From Gallaecimonas sp. GXIMD4217 (lineage in GTDB: Bacteria; Pseudomonadota; Gammaproteobacteria; Enterobacterales; Gallaecimonadaceae), in contig NZ_CP149925.1 of assembly GCF_038087665.1 (NCBI RefSeq), positions 496,001 through 560,000 of the forward strand: a DNA stretch of 64,000 bases, given 5' to 3'. Each line of letters opens with the position of its first letter. The stretch's first letter is position 1. A model generated the notes under the pieces. The model searched no databases. It was not told the DNA's origin and worked only from the letters and a program-made list of their open reading frames with translations. This document shows, in pieces, positions 20,347 to 29,400 of this stretch. A program made the position numbers and the translations under genes.

Positions 20347-22680
20347 ATGCGCACCTCTATTGTCTCAACTATGGGTTTGGCGGCCAGTCTGGCCCTCGTC
20401 ACTCCTGTTCCTGTAGCTGCCATTACGGCCACAAAGGTCGCTGTCGACGTGCCCCAGGACTGGAGCCGAGTTTTGGTAGTGGATGCCGGGGTTAAAGATG
20501 CCGAGATGCTGATCAAGGCGGCATCCACTGGGATGCGGGTGATCAGGATAGACGAGGGATCGGATGGCCTGGCGCAGCTGGAGAAGGCCCTGAGCGGTGT
20601 CAGCGCTATCCAGAGTTTGCATATCCTGGCCCATGGCAGCCCGGGCACCTTGTTTCTGGGGGCGGGTGCCATTACCGAGCAGAGTCTGAGACAAAATAGG
20701 GCGATTGCGGGGATCCGCGCGAGCCTGGCTCAGGGCGCCGATATCATGATTTATGGCTGTGAACTGGCGGCTGGCAGCATGGGTGAATCCTTCGTCCAGG
20801 CCCTGAGCAACAAGTTGGGGGCCGATGTGGCGGCCTCTACCGATCTGACCGGTGCCGAAAGCCTTGGTGGTGATTGGGAGCTGGAATACCAGTATGGTCA
20901 GGTCGACAGCCAGCTCTTTGCAAGCCAAGGGGGGTTGAAGCGTTACCAAGCCAGCCTGTCCCACTTTCGAGGTGGCAGCGTCAAGTGGCAGCCGGCCGAT
21001 CTGGATGGCGATGGTGCCAAAGACGACGTCAAGTTCTTCGTCAATACCGCCTGGCGGCTGAACGGTCAGAATACACCCAATCTGCAATCCGACACCGGTC
21101 TGGTGATCCAGTCCGACGGTGTGCCCATTACTCAGCATATCGAAGATCCGGATGATGCCAATGCCTCTTACACCTTGGTTTCCGGCACATTCAAGGCCCT
21201 GGATGTGGATCCGACTCTGCTTCACAAGGTGTACTATTCAGGTGGCGCCCGTATCGGCAACCTCATTAATAATGCCAACGGCAGTTGGAACATACAGACG
21301 CTGGTTAATACCGGTGCCGGTAACCAGGCTCCGGGCATCGAACTGCCCATCATCTTGGAGGTGCCTCAGTTGCAGGCCGACGGCGTCACTGTCGAGACCA
21401 ACTGGACCTATCAGTTATATGTGGTGGACCCAAATGGGGACAAGCTGCGCTATCGCCTAGCCAACTTGGAGGAGTTGGGAGGAGGCAGCAGTATTAATGC
21501 GCCCAACATCGGCATAGATGCCAATACCGGTCTGATCACTTGGACCGGCTCCGGTACCATGCAGACAGGCCTCTATTCGGCTGGCTTTGTGGTCGAGGAT
21601 CTCAATAATGCCGATAGTGTTCTTTCCAAGACCCATGTGGACCTGATCCTCTATCTGCAGAACAAGGCTCCAACGGTCGATTTCACTCTGTCTGACAATA
21701 TCCCAGGCGATACCAAAACGGTGCTGGTGGACCCCGACACCCCGTTCAACTTTTCCATTTCTGGCAACAACATCACCAGCTCCAATATCGGCAACGTACG
21801 CAACAGCAATGGTGATTTGGCGCTGACCAGAGAGGCCAACGGAACAGATTACACCTTTAATGCTGCCAGCATGCTGCCCGGGACCTATGCCATCAACTTT
21901 GAGGTCAAGGCGACGGGGCGTGTGAAGAGCTATCTGACCATCAACTTTGTGGTGGCCGACCCCCTGGGCCCTCTGGTGACTTATTACCCTGGTGATGGAG
22001 CCTACTCCGTCAATGGCGGCAGCACCTTTATGGACGTAGGGCGTGATGCCCTGGTCAGCGACCCCGATGACAGTGACCTCAACGGTGGCTTCATGCGAGT
22101 GGATGTCGGCCAGGTTGATGGCGATGCCAGCACTCTGACATTCCTCAGCGAGGGTGACGGCATCGGGCAGCTTCGCCTAGACGGCAGTAATGTTTATTTC
22201 GAGGGCCGGCTTATTGGTGCCGTCGACGTTAACGATACCGGTGTCGACAAGGCCTTTAAGGTGAACTTCACTACCGGGGATGCCACCCTGGCCGCCGTCC
22301 AGGCGCTGATCCGAGCCCTGCAATTCAGTGCCTCCACGCCGCCAGAATATGGCACTCGCAATGCCACCCTGGTTATTTCTGATCCATCGGAGCGCTCCAA
22401 CCTGTTTACGACGACGGTGACGGTGGGCAGCAACAACAATAATTCCCCCGTGGCCAATGGCATGCTCAGCAACCAGACCACCTATGAAGGTTCTGTCGTC
22501 AGCTTCTCGGTACCCAATGGATATTTTACCGATGCCGATGGTGATAGCCTCAATTATGAGGCCAGTGGCCTGCCTTCAGGCATCCTCTTTGATGACGCCA
22601 CCCTTAGCTTCAGTGGCTCTACCATGGCAGTGGGTACCCATGAGGTGATCATCAAAGCCGATGATGGAAATGGGGGGTAG
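20347..22680 (+). CDS. Giant DUF4347 surface protein, 5' part (up to the frameshift)
   Basis: These 777 codons are the N-terminal half of a protein of about 2,000 residues. A signal peptide (hydrophobic stretch ending TPVPVAA) is followed by a DUF4347 domain, roughly residues 40-200, with its hallmarks LHILAHGSPGTLFLG, IMIYGCELA and ADVAASTDLTG. DUF4347 is common at the N-terminus of huge bacterial adhesins. The rest holds Ig/cadherin-like units, the last one, with DADGDSLNYEASGLPSGILF, cut by TAG right after a G6 tract. Adding one G, or slipping back one base, joins it to the next frame in the middle of a typical strand (GG, then VATASFQLIV). I chose the ATG at 20347, which gives the signal peptide, over a TTG at 20311. 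Role in attachment is inferred. Confidence 0.8.
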   Translation: MRTSIVSTMGLAASLALVTPVPVAAITATKVAVDVPQDWSRVLVVDAGVKDAEMLIKAASTGMRVIRIDEGSDGLAQLEKALSGVSAIQSLHILAHGSPGTLFLGAGAITEQSLRQNRAIAGIRASLAQGADIMIYGCELAAGSMGESFVQALSNKLGADVAASTDLTGAESLGGDWELEYQYGQVDSQLFASQGGLKRYQASLSHFRGGSVKWQPADLDGDGAKDDVKFFVNTAWRLNGQNTPNLQSDTGLVIQSDGVPITQHIEDPDDANASYTLVSGTFKALDVDPTLLHKVYYSGGARIGNLINNANGSWNIQTLVNTGAGNQAPGIELPIILEVPQLQADGVTVETNWTYQLYVVDPNGDKLRYRLANLEELGGGSSINAPNIGIDANTGLITWTGSGTMQTGLYSAGFVVEDLNNADSVLSKTHVDLILYLQNKAPTVDFTLSDNIPGDTKTVLVDPDTPFNFSISGNNITSSNIGNVRNSNGDLALTREANGTDYTFNAASMLPGTYAINFEVKATGRVKSYLTINFVVADPLGPLVTYYPGDGAYSVNGGSTFMDVGRDALVSDPDDSDLNGGFMRVDVGQVDGDASTLTFLSEGDGIGQLRLDGSNVYFEGRLIGAVDVNDTGVDKAFKVNFTTGDATLAAVQALIRALQFSASTPPEYGTRNATLVISDPSERSNLFTTTVTVGSNNNNSPVANGMLSNQTTYEGSVVSFSVPNGYFTDADGDSLNYEASGLPSGILFDDATLSFSGSTMAVGTHEVIIKADDGNGG
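22672..22680 (+). other. G6 tract and stop codon splitting the giant surface gene
   Basis: Six G residues (22672-22677) stand directly before TAG. Codons are GGG GGG TAG in the upstream frame; a -1 slip, or one extra G, reads on as GTA GCC ACG into the long downstream frame with no loss of domain continuity. Confidence 0.85.
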
Positions 22681-22697
22681 CCACGGCCAGTTTCCAA

Positions 22698-25600
22698 TTG
22701 ATCGTCAACCCCAACAGTGCCCCTATAGTCGATGAGCAGCCTGCCGATACCAGCATCAGTGAAGATGTGGCCATGCCACCTTTGGCATTAGGGACGGTCT
22801 TCCGTGACAACGAGGGGCAGGACTTCACTTTGGCCGTTACCGGTCTGCCGGCGGGGGTCAGCTTTGACAGCGCCAGCCAGAGCTTGCTGGGTACTGCAAC
22901 AACACCAGGTGTTTACACTGTTACCTTAACGGCCACAGACACGGCTGGTGACAGTGCGGCCACGGCATTCAACCTGACCGTGCTCAACAGCAATGATGTG
23001 CCTGTTGCAGTTCTGCCTCTAGAGGCACAGCACATGGACATTCTCGATGGACCCGGGACCTATGGCGTCAACCCTAACGCTTTCGGCGACCAGGACATCG
23101 ACCAAGGACAGGATGAGCAGCTTAGCTACAGTGCGACCTTGGCAGGAGGCGCCGCTCTGCCGGCCTTCATCTCCTTCAATGGTGCCACTATCAATTTCAC
23201 CTTCACCCAGAGCTGGTATGACATCGGCACTTATACCGTCGAACTGACAGCAACGGACAAAGTCGGAACCCAAGCCAGTCAAACCTTTGAAGTGACGGTA
23301 ACCGGCACCAATACCATGCCGATGAAGCACCATTGGCATGACTTCGCCATTAACGAAGGAGAAAAGCGGTTCTTCGTCCATGACGATCTGCACTTCATGG
23401 ACGCTGAGCAGCACTATGCGGATGTGACCTTTACACTGACCAGACTGCCGGAACATGGCAGCCTGCTAAAGGATGGCCAGCCTTTGGCCATAGGGAGCAG
23501 CTTCTCCCAGCAGGATATCGAGGACGAAAACGTGCTCGAATATCAGCATGATGGCAGCGAAACTACGGAAGACGGCTTCCACTTCTATGTGGATGACCAA
23601 TACGGGGGACGAACCCCGGAGTACACAGATTACCGCATCGTCATAACACCCCAGAATGACGCCCCAATGGTGAGCGCTGGTATCAGCGATCAGGTCATGA
23701 CCACGGGAATGAGTGTCGATTTCGTCATTCCCGCTAATGCCTTTAGTGATGCAGAGAACGATGCTCTGAGCTACAGCCTCAGTGGTCTTCCCGGCTGGGC
23801 TAGCTTCGACGGGCTAAGCATCACTGGTATCCCGGAGGCAGACGATGTGGCAGAAAGCATCATCTGGATTACGGCCGATGACGGCAGTGGCAGCACTGCC
23901 GCTACCAGCTTTCAGCTCAGTGTACTGCTGGATAGTGATGTGGATGGCATCCCTGACGTTACCGACTTGGACGATGACGGTGATGGCATGAGTGATGATT
24001 GGGAGCAGCAGCATGGCTTGGATCCCCTGGATCCCGCCGACGGCGATCAGGACAGCGATGGCGATGGCTTGAGCAACCTGGAGGAATTCCAGGCGGGGCT
24101 GGACCCCAATGTTGACGACGTGGCCCCGGTGGTCGTGGCACCAGCAGATTTGCGGATTGACGCTCAGGCGTTGTTTACCCATGTCGACCTGAACATGCTG
24201 AAGCAGGGCACGGCCAGCGCCAAGGATCCGGGTCAGGATGTTGCTCTGGTCGTCAGTGCCAAGGGGGTGCCGAGCGATGGATTGAAGCTGCGTCCGGGCC
24301 GTCACGTGATCACCTGGATTGCCACCGATGCCGCCGGTAATGTTGGTCGTGCCGAACAGGTCGTGGATATCTATCCCACCATTTCATTCGGCAAGGATGG
24401 GGTGGTCAGCGAAGGCCAGGAGGCGGCCTTCAAAGTGGTGCTGAACGGCAATTCTCCGGTATACCCCGTGATGGTCGACTACCAGGTGGCCGGTAGTGCT
24501 GACGCGCAGGATCATGATCTGGTCAGCGGCTCTGTAACCATCGAGGCCGGCGTGGAGGTCACGGTATCCTTTACGACCCTGGCCGACGCTGAGCCTGAAG
24601 GCGAGGAGCATGTCGAGCTGAGCTTTGTTGGTGAGCAAAACTGGGGGATCAAGAAAAATCAGGTCACCCGTATCGTTGAAGGTAACCTGGCCCCGGAACT
24701 GAGCCTGGTGGCGCAGCAGGAGCATGAGTTGGTGACCACAGTGTATCAGGACGGTGGCCTGGTCGAGCTGGTGGTGGATATCCAGGATAACGGTGACGTT
24801 CATGACATCCAATGGCTGCTCCCGGAGGGAGTCAGTGCTGAAATCAGTGAAGACAGCTTGAGCCTGGTCCTGGATGCCGGTCTGCTGGAAGTCGGCCTGC
24901 ACAGCTTCCAGGTGGTGGTGACCGATGACGGCGAGCCGGCCTTGAGTGCTGATGTGAGCCTGATGCTGAAGGTGGTTGCTACGTCGCCAGAGCTGGATAG
25001 TGCAACCGACAGCGACGGTGACGGTATCAATGACCAGCAGGAAGGCCTGGGTGACAGCGATAGTGACGGCATTCCTAACTACCTGGACAATATGATCGAG
25101 AGGCACGTGCTGCCGGAACGAGGCGGGGTCACGGATGCCTATATCATCGAGGCCGATGCCGGCGTCAAGCTGACTCTGGGCGAACTGGCCTTGGCTGGAG
25201 CCCATGACGGCGCAGAGGTCAGCAGCGACGATTTTGAATACGTCCAGATAATCAAGGACGAGGTGCCTAACGTGGGTGGCTATTTCGATTTCATTGCCGC
25301 CGAGCTGCCCGAGGCGGGGCAAAGTGTGAATGTGGTGTTGCCCCAGCGCGAGCCGATACCGGACCGGGCCATTTACCGCAAGTACCTGCCGGCAATTGGC
25401 TGGCAGAACTTTGTCGAGGATACCGGCAACAAGCTGAGTTCAGCCTTGGGAGAACAAGGCTACTGCCCGGCTCCAGGATCTGAGCAATACCGGGATGGCC
25501 TGACCGAAGGAGACTGGTGTGTGCAACTGACCATCCAGGATGGCGGTGCCAATGATGCCGATGGCCAGGCCAATGGTGTGGTCCATGATCCTGGTGGTGT

Positions 25601-26351
25601 TGGTCAGCCACTGATGCAAGAAGCCGAGGTGACCACATCTGGTTCGGGAGGCGGCAGCTTTGGTCTCCTGCTGGCCTTGTCCCTGGTAACGGCACTGTAC
25701 CGCCTTGGTCGCCGCATCGCTGTTCTGCTGCCTCTGTTGGTTGTGAGCTTCTCGGCTGCCGCCTTCGATCTTAAGCCTATCTACCTGCAGGTTGGTGCTG
25801 GCCAGGGAGAATCCAGCATTGAGCGGCACGAGGTGGCGGCAGAGCTTGCCAGGGTGTCAGAGACGGCAGTTGTTACCGACTTCGACGCCAAGGATGACAG
25901 CTACTGGCTGGAGGTGGGATACCGCTTTGATAGCGGCCTGGCTCTGGAGCTGGGGTATGTGGACCTGGGCCAGGTCAGCCTGACCTTCACCGATCAGCTT
26001 TCTCAGCTGGACGTACCTGGGTTTCTGGACAAGGTGGCCTTCAGTCACCCGGATACCGCCGAGGGATTTACACTTGCCACCAGCTACCAGTGGCCCCTGT
26101 CTCAGCACCTGAGCCTGTCGGCGCGGCTTGGGCTGCTGCGCTGGGATGCTGACTACAGCGCGGTGCTTAAGGTCGAAGCTGAGCCGTTTTCCCGCCGAAG
26201 CGAGAGTCACAACGGCACCGATTGGCTCTTCGGTGTCGGGGCGCAATATCACCTCTCAGAGCATTGGTCCCTGGGGCTGGCCTACCGGGTCTACTATGTG
26301 GACAGTACCCACATCGATATCCTTGGCCTCACCCTGGGCTACCGCTTCTAA
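22698..26351 (+). CDS. Giant surface protein, 3' part: Ig/cadherin repeats, Ca-binding repeats, anchor-U-like region, GlyGly-CTERM and fused beta-barrel
   Basis: This 1,217-codon frame continues the gene at 20347; the coordinate is the first TTG, but the frame is open from 22683. In order: cadherin/Ig-like units (GLPAGVSFDSASQSLLGTA), a CSPG/cadherin-3-like unit (about 210-315), thrombospondin-3-type acidic repeats (DSDVDGIPDVTDLDDDGDG), a Calx-beta-like unit (VVSEGQEAAFKVVL), more acidic repeats, and a region like the choice-of-anchor U domain (RAIYRKYLPAIGWQNFVED, NDADGQANGVVHDPGGVG). Then comes SGSGGGSFGLLLALSLV plus LYRLGRR (about 981-1005), a GlyGly-CTERM sorting signal. It should be the C-terminus, but the frame runs on through a second signal-like stretch ending FSAAAF into about 190 residues of an outer membrane beta-barrel ending LGYRF. 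Confidence 0.8.
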   Translation: MIVNPNSAPIVDEQPADTSISEDVAMPPLALGTVFRDNEGQDFTLAVTGLPAGVSFDSASQSLLGTATTPGVYTVTLTATDTAGDSAATAFNLTVLNSNDVPVAVLPLEAQHMDILDGPGTYGVNPNAFGDQDIDQGQDEQLSYSATLAGGAALPAFISFNGATINFTFTQSWYDIGTYTVELTATDKVGTQASQTFEVTVTGTNTMPMKHHWHDFAINEGEKRFFVHDDLHFMDAEQHYADVTFTLTRLPEHGSLLKDGQPLAIGSSFSQQDIEDENVLEYQHDGSETTEDGFHFYVDDQYGGRTPEYTDYRIVITPQNDAPMVSAGISDQVMTTGMSVDFVIPANAFSDAENDALSYSLSGLPGWASFDGLSITGIPEADDVAESIIWITADDGSGSTAATSFQLSVLLDSDVDGIPDVTDLDDDGDGMSDDWEQQHGLDPLDPADGDQDSDGDGLSNLEEFQAGLDPNVDDVAPVVVAPADLRIDAQALFTHVDLNMLKQGTASAKDPGQDVALVVSAKGVPSDGLKLRPGRHVITWIATDAAGNVGRAEQVVDIYPTISFGKDGVVSEGQEAAFKVVLNGNSPVYPVMVDYQVAGSADAQDHDLVSGSVTIEAGVEVTVSFTTLADAEPEGEEHVELSFVGEQNWGIKKNQVTRIVEGNLAPELSLVAQQEHELVTTVYQDGGLVELVVDIQDNGDVHDIQWLLPEGVSAEISEDSLSLVLDAGLLEVGLHSFQVVVTDDGEPALSADVSLMLKVVATSPELDSATDSDGDGINDQQEGLGDSDSDGIPNYLDNMIERHVLPERGGVTDAYIIEADAGVKLTLGELALAGAHDGAEVSSDDFEYVQIIKDEVPNVGGYFDFIAAELPEAGQSVNVVLPQREPIPDRAIYRKYLPAIGWQNFVEDTGNKLSSALGEQGYCPAPGSEQYRDGLTEGDWCVQLTIQDGGANDADGQANGVVHDPGGVGQPLMQEAEVTTSGSGGGSFGLLLALSLVTALYRLGRRIAVLLPLLVVSFSAAAFDLKPIYLQVGAGQGESSIERHEVAAELARVSETAVVTDFDAKDDSYWLEVGYRFDSGLALELGYVDLGQVSLTFTDQLSQLDVPGFLDKVAFSHPDTAEGFTLATSYQWPLSQHLSLSARLGLLRWDADYSAVLKVEAEPFSRRSESHNGTDWLFGVGAQYHLSEHWSLGLAYRVYYVDSTHIDILGLTLGYRF

Positions 26352-26625
26352 GGTGACCCAAATGACTATGTCACTACAAGGTATCAAATCACACCTTTGC
26401 TTAACGTCCGGTTGTCATTTGTTTAGCCTTTCTTGAAGAGCGCGGTGAGCCCGGTCAATGGCCAGTTGCTCAGATTGAGATCTGGTTCACTGCTTGCCCA
26501 ATCCCGCATTTTCAGGCGTTTCCGGGCCTGCCTTTAGCAGGTAACCTGCATGCACTTCTATGCTCTCTGAATCATTATGCAAACAGATCTGACCACTGAG
26601 AGCCGTTAATTTGGGACTGAAGTTT

Positions 26626-27996
26626 ATGTCTAACGAGACCGTACTCAACCGGCCGCTGGCTTCCAAACGCAACCTGTTGATGTTCTTGCTGCCGTCGCTG
26701 ATCGGCGTGCTGCTGTTCATGACCCCCGTCACCTACCAGGGTGATATCACCATTCCGATCGCGGTGCTGGCCAAGAGCCTGCAGGCGCTCCTGAGCGACA
26801 GCATGACGGCCATCGTTACCGTCATTATTGCCGTGACCGCCATCGCTTCCCTGCTGACTAGGCTGTTCAAGCCTGCCTGGATCAGTAACAACGCTTTCCT
26901 GAAAGAGCTCCTGGACGTATCGCCGATGTGGCTGCTGGCACGGGTGCTGGGCGCTGTCTTCGTGGTGCTGGTGTATTTCGGTATGGGGCCGGAGGCGTTG
27001 CGCAGTGATGCCACCGGGGGCCTGGTATTGAACGACCTGATGCCGGTGCTGCTCTCCGTATTCATCTTCGCCGGCCTGTTGCTGCCGTTGCTGGTGAACT
27101 TCGGCCTGCTGGAGTTTTTCGGCGCCCTGTTGACCAAGGTGATGCGGCCCATCTTCGGCCTGCCCGGTCGCAGTGCCATCGACTGTTTTGCCTCCTGGCT
27201 GGGTGACGGCAGCGTCGGCATCCTGATGACCAGCAAGCAGTACGAACAGCGCTTCTACACCCAGAGAGAGGCGGCCGTCATTGGCACTACCTTCTCTGCC
27301 GTTTCCATTACCTTCAGCCTGGTCGTCCTGGCCCAGGTGAAGCTGGAGCATCTGTTCGTGCCTTTCTATGGCGCCGTCTGCCTGGCCGGTATCGTTGCCG
27401 CCATCATAGTGCCCCGCCTGCCGCCGCTGAGCCGCAAGCAGGACAAGTTCATCTGTGGCACCGAGCGTAACCATACCAAGGACGAGCTGCCCGAGAATGA
27501 ATCTGTTGTGGCCTTCGGCTACCGCAAGGCCCTGGCCCGTGCCGGCCAGGTTGATAGCCTGGGCAAGGTAGCGGTGGACGGCGTCAAGAATGCCGCCGAC
27601 ATGGTCTTTGCTGTGCTGCCCGTGGTCATGGCCATTGGTACCATCGCCCTGGTCATCGCCGAACACACGCCGCTGTTCAGCTGGTTAGGGTTACCCTTCG
27701 TGCCTTACCTGGAGCTGCTGCAGATCCCGGAGGCGGCGGCCGCCTCCGAAACCGTGATGGTCGGCTTTGCCGACATGTTCATCCCGGCGATCCTGGCCAG
27801 CTCTATCGACAACGAGATGACCCGTTTCGTTATCGCGGCCCTGTCCGTCACCCAGTTGATCTACATGTCGGAAGTGGGTGCCTTGATGCTGGGCAGCAAG
27901 ATCCCGGTCAAGCTATGGGAGCTGTTCGTCATCTTTATCCTGAGGACCTTGGTGACCCTGCCGGTCATCGCCCTGGTGGCCCATCTGGTTTTCTGA
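26626..27996 (+). CDS. YjiH family membrane protein (nucleoside-recognition/gate domain)
   Basis: A 456-residue polytopic inner membrane protein. It matches the YjiH family, which carries a gate-type nucleoside recognition domain: WLGDGSVGILMTSKQYEQRF, YTQREAAVIGTTFSAVSITF and the C-terminal SSIDNEMTRFVIAALSVTQL are characteristic. About ten hydrophobic segments can be counted. The substrate is unknown; the gate domain is shared with nucleoside and spore-maturation type transporters. The ATG at 26626 gives MSNETVLNRPLASKRN, a normal cytoplasmic start. A terminator follows. No functional partner is next to it. Confidence 0.82.
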   Translation: MSNETVLNRPLASKRNLLMFLLPSLIGVLLFMTPVTYQGDITIPIAVLAKSLQALLSDSMTAIVTVIIAVTAIASLLTRLFKPAWISNNAFLKELLDVSPMWLLARVLGAVFVVLVYFGMGPEALRSDATGGLVLNDLMPVLLSVFIFAGLLLPLLVNFGLLEFFGALLTKVMRPIFGLPGRSAIDCFASWLGDGSVGILMTSKQYEQRFYTQREAAVIGTTFSAVSITFSLVVLAQVKLEHLFVPFYGAVCLAGIVAAIIVPRLPPLSRKQDKFICGTERNHTKDELPENESVVAFGYRKALARAGQVDSLGKVAVDGVKNAADMVFAVLPVVMAIGTIALVIAEHTPLFSWLGLPFVPYLELLQIPEAAAASETVMVGFADMFIPAILASSIDNEMTRFVIAALSVTQLIYMSEVGALMLGSKIPVKLWELFVIFILRTLVTLPVIALVAHLVF

Positions 27997-27998
27997 CC

Positions 27999-28028
27999 AG
28001 CAAGGGGGGCTGATGCTCCCTTGCTTTT
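27999..28028 (+). terminator. Terminator after the YjiH-like gene
   Basis: AGCAAGGG and CCCTTGCT form an 8-bp stem around GGGCTGATG-type loop bases, followed by TTTTC. A further 10-base inverted pair, TTTTCGGCCT at 28024-28033 and AGGCCGAAAA at 28064-28073, lies just downstream. Confidence 0.7.
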
Positions 28029-28077
28029 CGGCCTGGATAAAATCCCGGCAATCGAACGACTCTAGGCCGAAAAGGGC

Positions 28078-28105
28078 TTTACCTCGAGGCCGTTATGGCT
28101 ATAAT
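28078..28105 (+). promoter_or_regulatory. Candidate promoter of tRNA-Trp
   Basis: TTTACC at 28078-28083, 16 bases, then a consensus TATAAT at 28100-28105, 13 bases before the mature tRNA. Confidence 0.55.
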
Positions 28106-28118
28106 GGCCTCCGTCGTT

Positions 28119-28194
28119 AGGGGCGTAGTTCAATTGGTAGAGCGTCGGTCTCCAAAACCGAAAGTTGGGGGTTCGAGTCCCTCCGCCCCTGCCA
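28119..28194 (+). tRNA. trpT: tRNA-Trp (CCA)
   Basis: A 76-base cloverleaf with acceptor AGGGGCG pairing to CGCCCCT, anticodon CCA in the CTCCAAA loop, T-arm GGGGGTTCGAGTCCCTC, and an encoded GCCA end. It stands alone with its own promoter and terminator. Confidence 0.96.
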
Positions 28195-28203
28195 GATAAC
28201 GAC

Positions 28204-28233
28204 AAAAAAGCCACCCACTGGGTGGCTTTTTTG
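28204..28233 (+). terminator. Terminator after tRNA-Trp
   Basis: AAAAAAGCCACCCA-CTG-GGTGGCTTTTTT: a stem of 8 GC-rich pairs extended by A/T pairs, with a T6 tract. Confidence 0.88.
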
Positions 28234-28291
28234 CATTTGTCGCTTTGATCTGGCGTGCCGCACGGAACTCTCGCTCTAGGTGAGGGCGGTG

Positions 28292-28786
28292 TTACCCCTT
28301 CGTCATTGAAAGTACATTGCCTGGGTCATGGATGGCAAAGGCGGAAATTCGCCATTGCCCTTGCTGTTTGTAGACATAGTAGGTGGCGCCCACGCGGTTA
28401 AACAGGCTGCCATCACGTCTGTAACGCGCCGCCACATTGCTGGCAATTGCAAGGTTGGGGCTGAGCCGCTTGATATTCGTGCTTTCCCACTCGACCCTGC
28501 TGATGCCTTGTTGTTTCAGCCGTGTTAGGAACTTCGTGACTTGTTCGTTCATGAGTTCGCCGGTCAGGGTGCGAGGCGGTACGCTGTTGGACATCAGCAT
28601 CACCGTATCGCCATAAAGGGCTGGAGTGGCCTTCAGCTCACTGGTTTGCAGGAAGTGGTTGTACTTGGTCATGTAGTGCCGAAAAAGCAGCTTGATATCG
28701 GCATCATCTTGGGTTTGGGCATTGGCGCTGAGCGTGCTTAGAACCAACGTGAAAAACAGGCCCCATACGAGTCCTCTTCTTATCAT
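28292..28786 (-). CDS. Secreted NTF2/SnoaL-like protein of unknown function
   Basis: A protein of about 164 residues with a signal peptide (hydrophobic stretch LVWGLFFTLVLSTLSANAQ). The mature part, about 140 residues, has the pattern of an NTF2-like fold: an N-terminal helix with FRHYMTKYNHFLQTSEL, then LYGDTVMLMSNSVPPRTLTG, a central helix, and paired strands ending YYVYKQQGQWRISAFAIHD. Such proteins often bind small ligands; no substrate can be named. Three consecutive ATG codons follow the AAGGAAG ribosome site; the third, at 28786, has the best spacing. Starts at 28792 or 28789 cannot be excluded. The 329 bases upstream hold no gene that I can support. Confidence 0.68.
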   Translation of the reverse strand: MIRRGLVWGLFFTLVLSTLSANAQTQDDADIKLLFRHYMTKYNHFLQTSELKATPALYGDTVMLMSNSVPPRTLTGELMNEQVTKFLTRLKQQGISRVEWESTNIKRLSPNLAIASNVAARYRRDGSLFNRVGATYYVYKQQGQWRISAFAIHDPGNVLSMTKG

Positions 28787-29058
28787 CATCATCTTCCTTT
28801 TTGGCGTGATGCTAAGACCATAGTCAAAGCACACCGATTTACCTCAGCTGACCGTGCCGCCTACCCTAATATCCCCACCGCCGGTCTCAAAGCGAGTTGG
28901 GTCTGCGGTTTCCCCGGCTTTTTCAACCTTGTCCATGCTGTCCGTAGCCCAGCAGGTAGTGCATTTTTTGTCATGTCTTCTCTAGCGGTTCGGGCCCCTC
29001 TGTGTGGGTTGGACGCCGGTCATTGGGACATCAAGGCCTGCCAGGGAGGTACCGGGCT

Positions 29059-29087
29059 TTGTAACCCCTTCCGGCTTTGGTGATAAT
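29059..29087 (+). promoter_or_regulatory. Candidate sigma-70 promoter for holD-rimI
   Basis: TTGTAA at 29059-29064, 17 bases, then GATAAT at 29082-29087, 28 bases before the holD start. The rest of 28787-29058 shows no gene or repeat that I can identify. Confidence 0.45.
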
Positions 29088-29115
29088 GGCATCTCAATCG
29101 ACCTGTGGAGCTGCC

Positions 29116-29400
29116 ATGGCGAACTATCTGGATGAGCTGGGCCTGGTGTCCTACACCCCCAAGAATCAGGTTCAGGAACCTGGCCTGGTTCTGTCTTATC
29201 CCCTCACTGACGACACCAGGTCATTCTGTGAAGCGGTGGCTGAGGCCTTGTCGCTGCCCCTGCGTACCAATGGCCCTGGCGTGCAATGGGGCCCTGAGGG
29301 CGACATCCAGCTGGATCCCGCCCATTGCATCGGCAATGCCGCCAACAAGCGCCTGCTCTGGCAGGCCCTGGTGCCCTTTTATGATCAGTACCGCCACTGA
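29116..29400 (+). CDS. holD: DNA polymerase III psi subunit (HolD), divergent
   Basis: A 94-residue protein assigned mainly by position: in E. coli holD directly precedes and overlaps rimI, with prfC close by, and the same order is found here. Weak sequence support comes from the N-terminal YLDELGLVSY segment and the C-terminal NKRLLWQALVPFYDQYRH, which parallels the ALWQQICTYE end of E. coli HolD. Psi bridges the clamp loader and SSB through chi. The protein is shorter than the E. coli one (137). The ATG at 29116 follows a GGAG ribosome site; the gene overlaps rimI by 20 bases. Confidence 0.72.
   Translation: MANYLDELGLVSYTPKNQVQEPGLVLSYPLTDDTRSFCEAVAEALSLPLRTNGPGVQWGPEGDIQLDPAHCIGNAANKRLLWQALVPFYDQYRH

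Noticed and set aside
28024..28073. 10-bp inverted repeat TTTTCGGCCT ... AGGCCGAAAA before tRNA-Trp as an integration or att site
   Set aside because: No integrase gene or tRNA 3'-end duplication nearby; more likely part of the terminator and promoter region.
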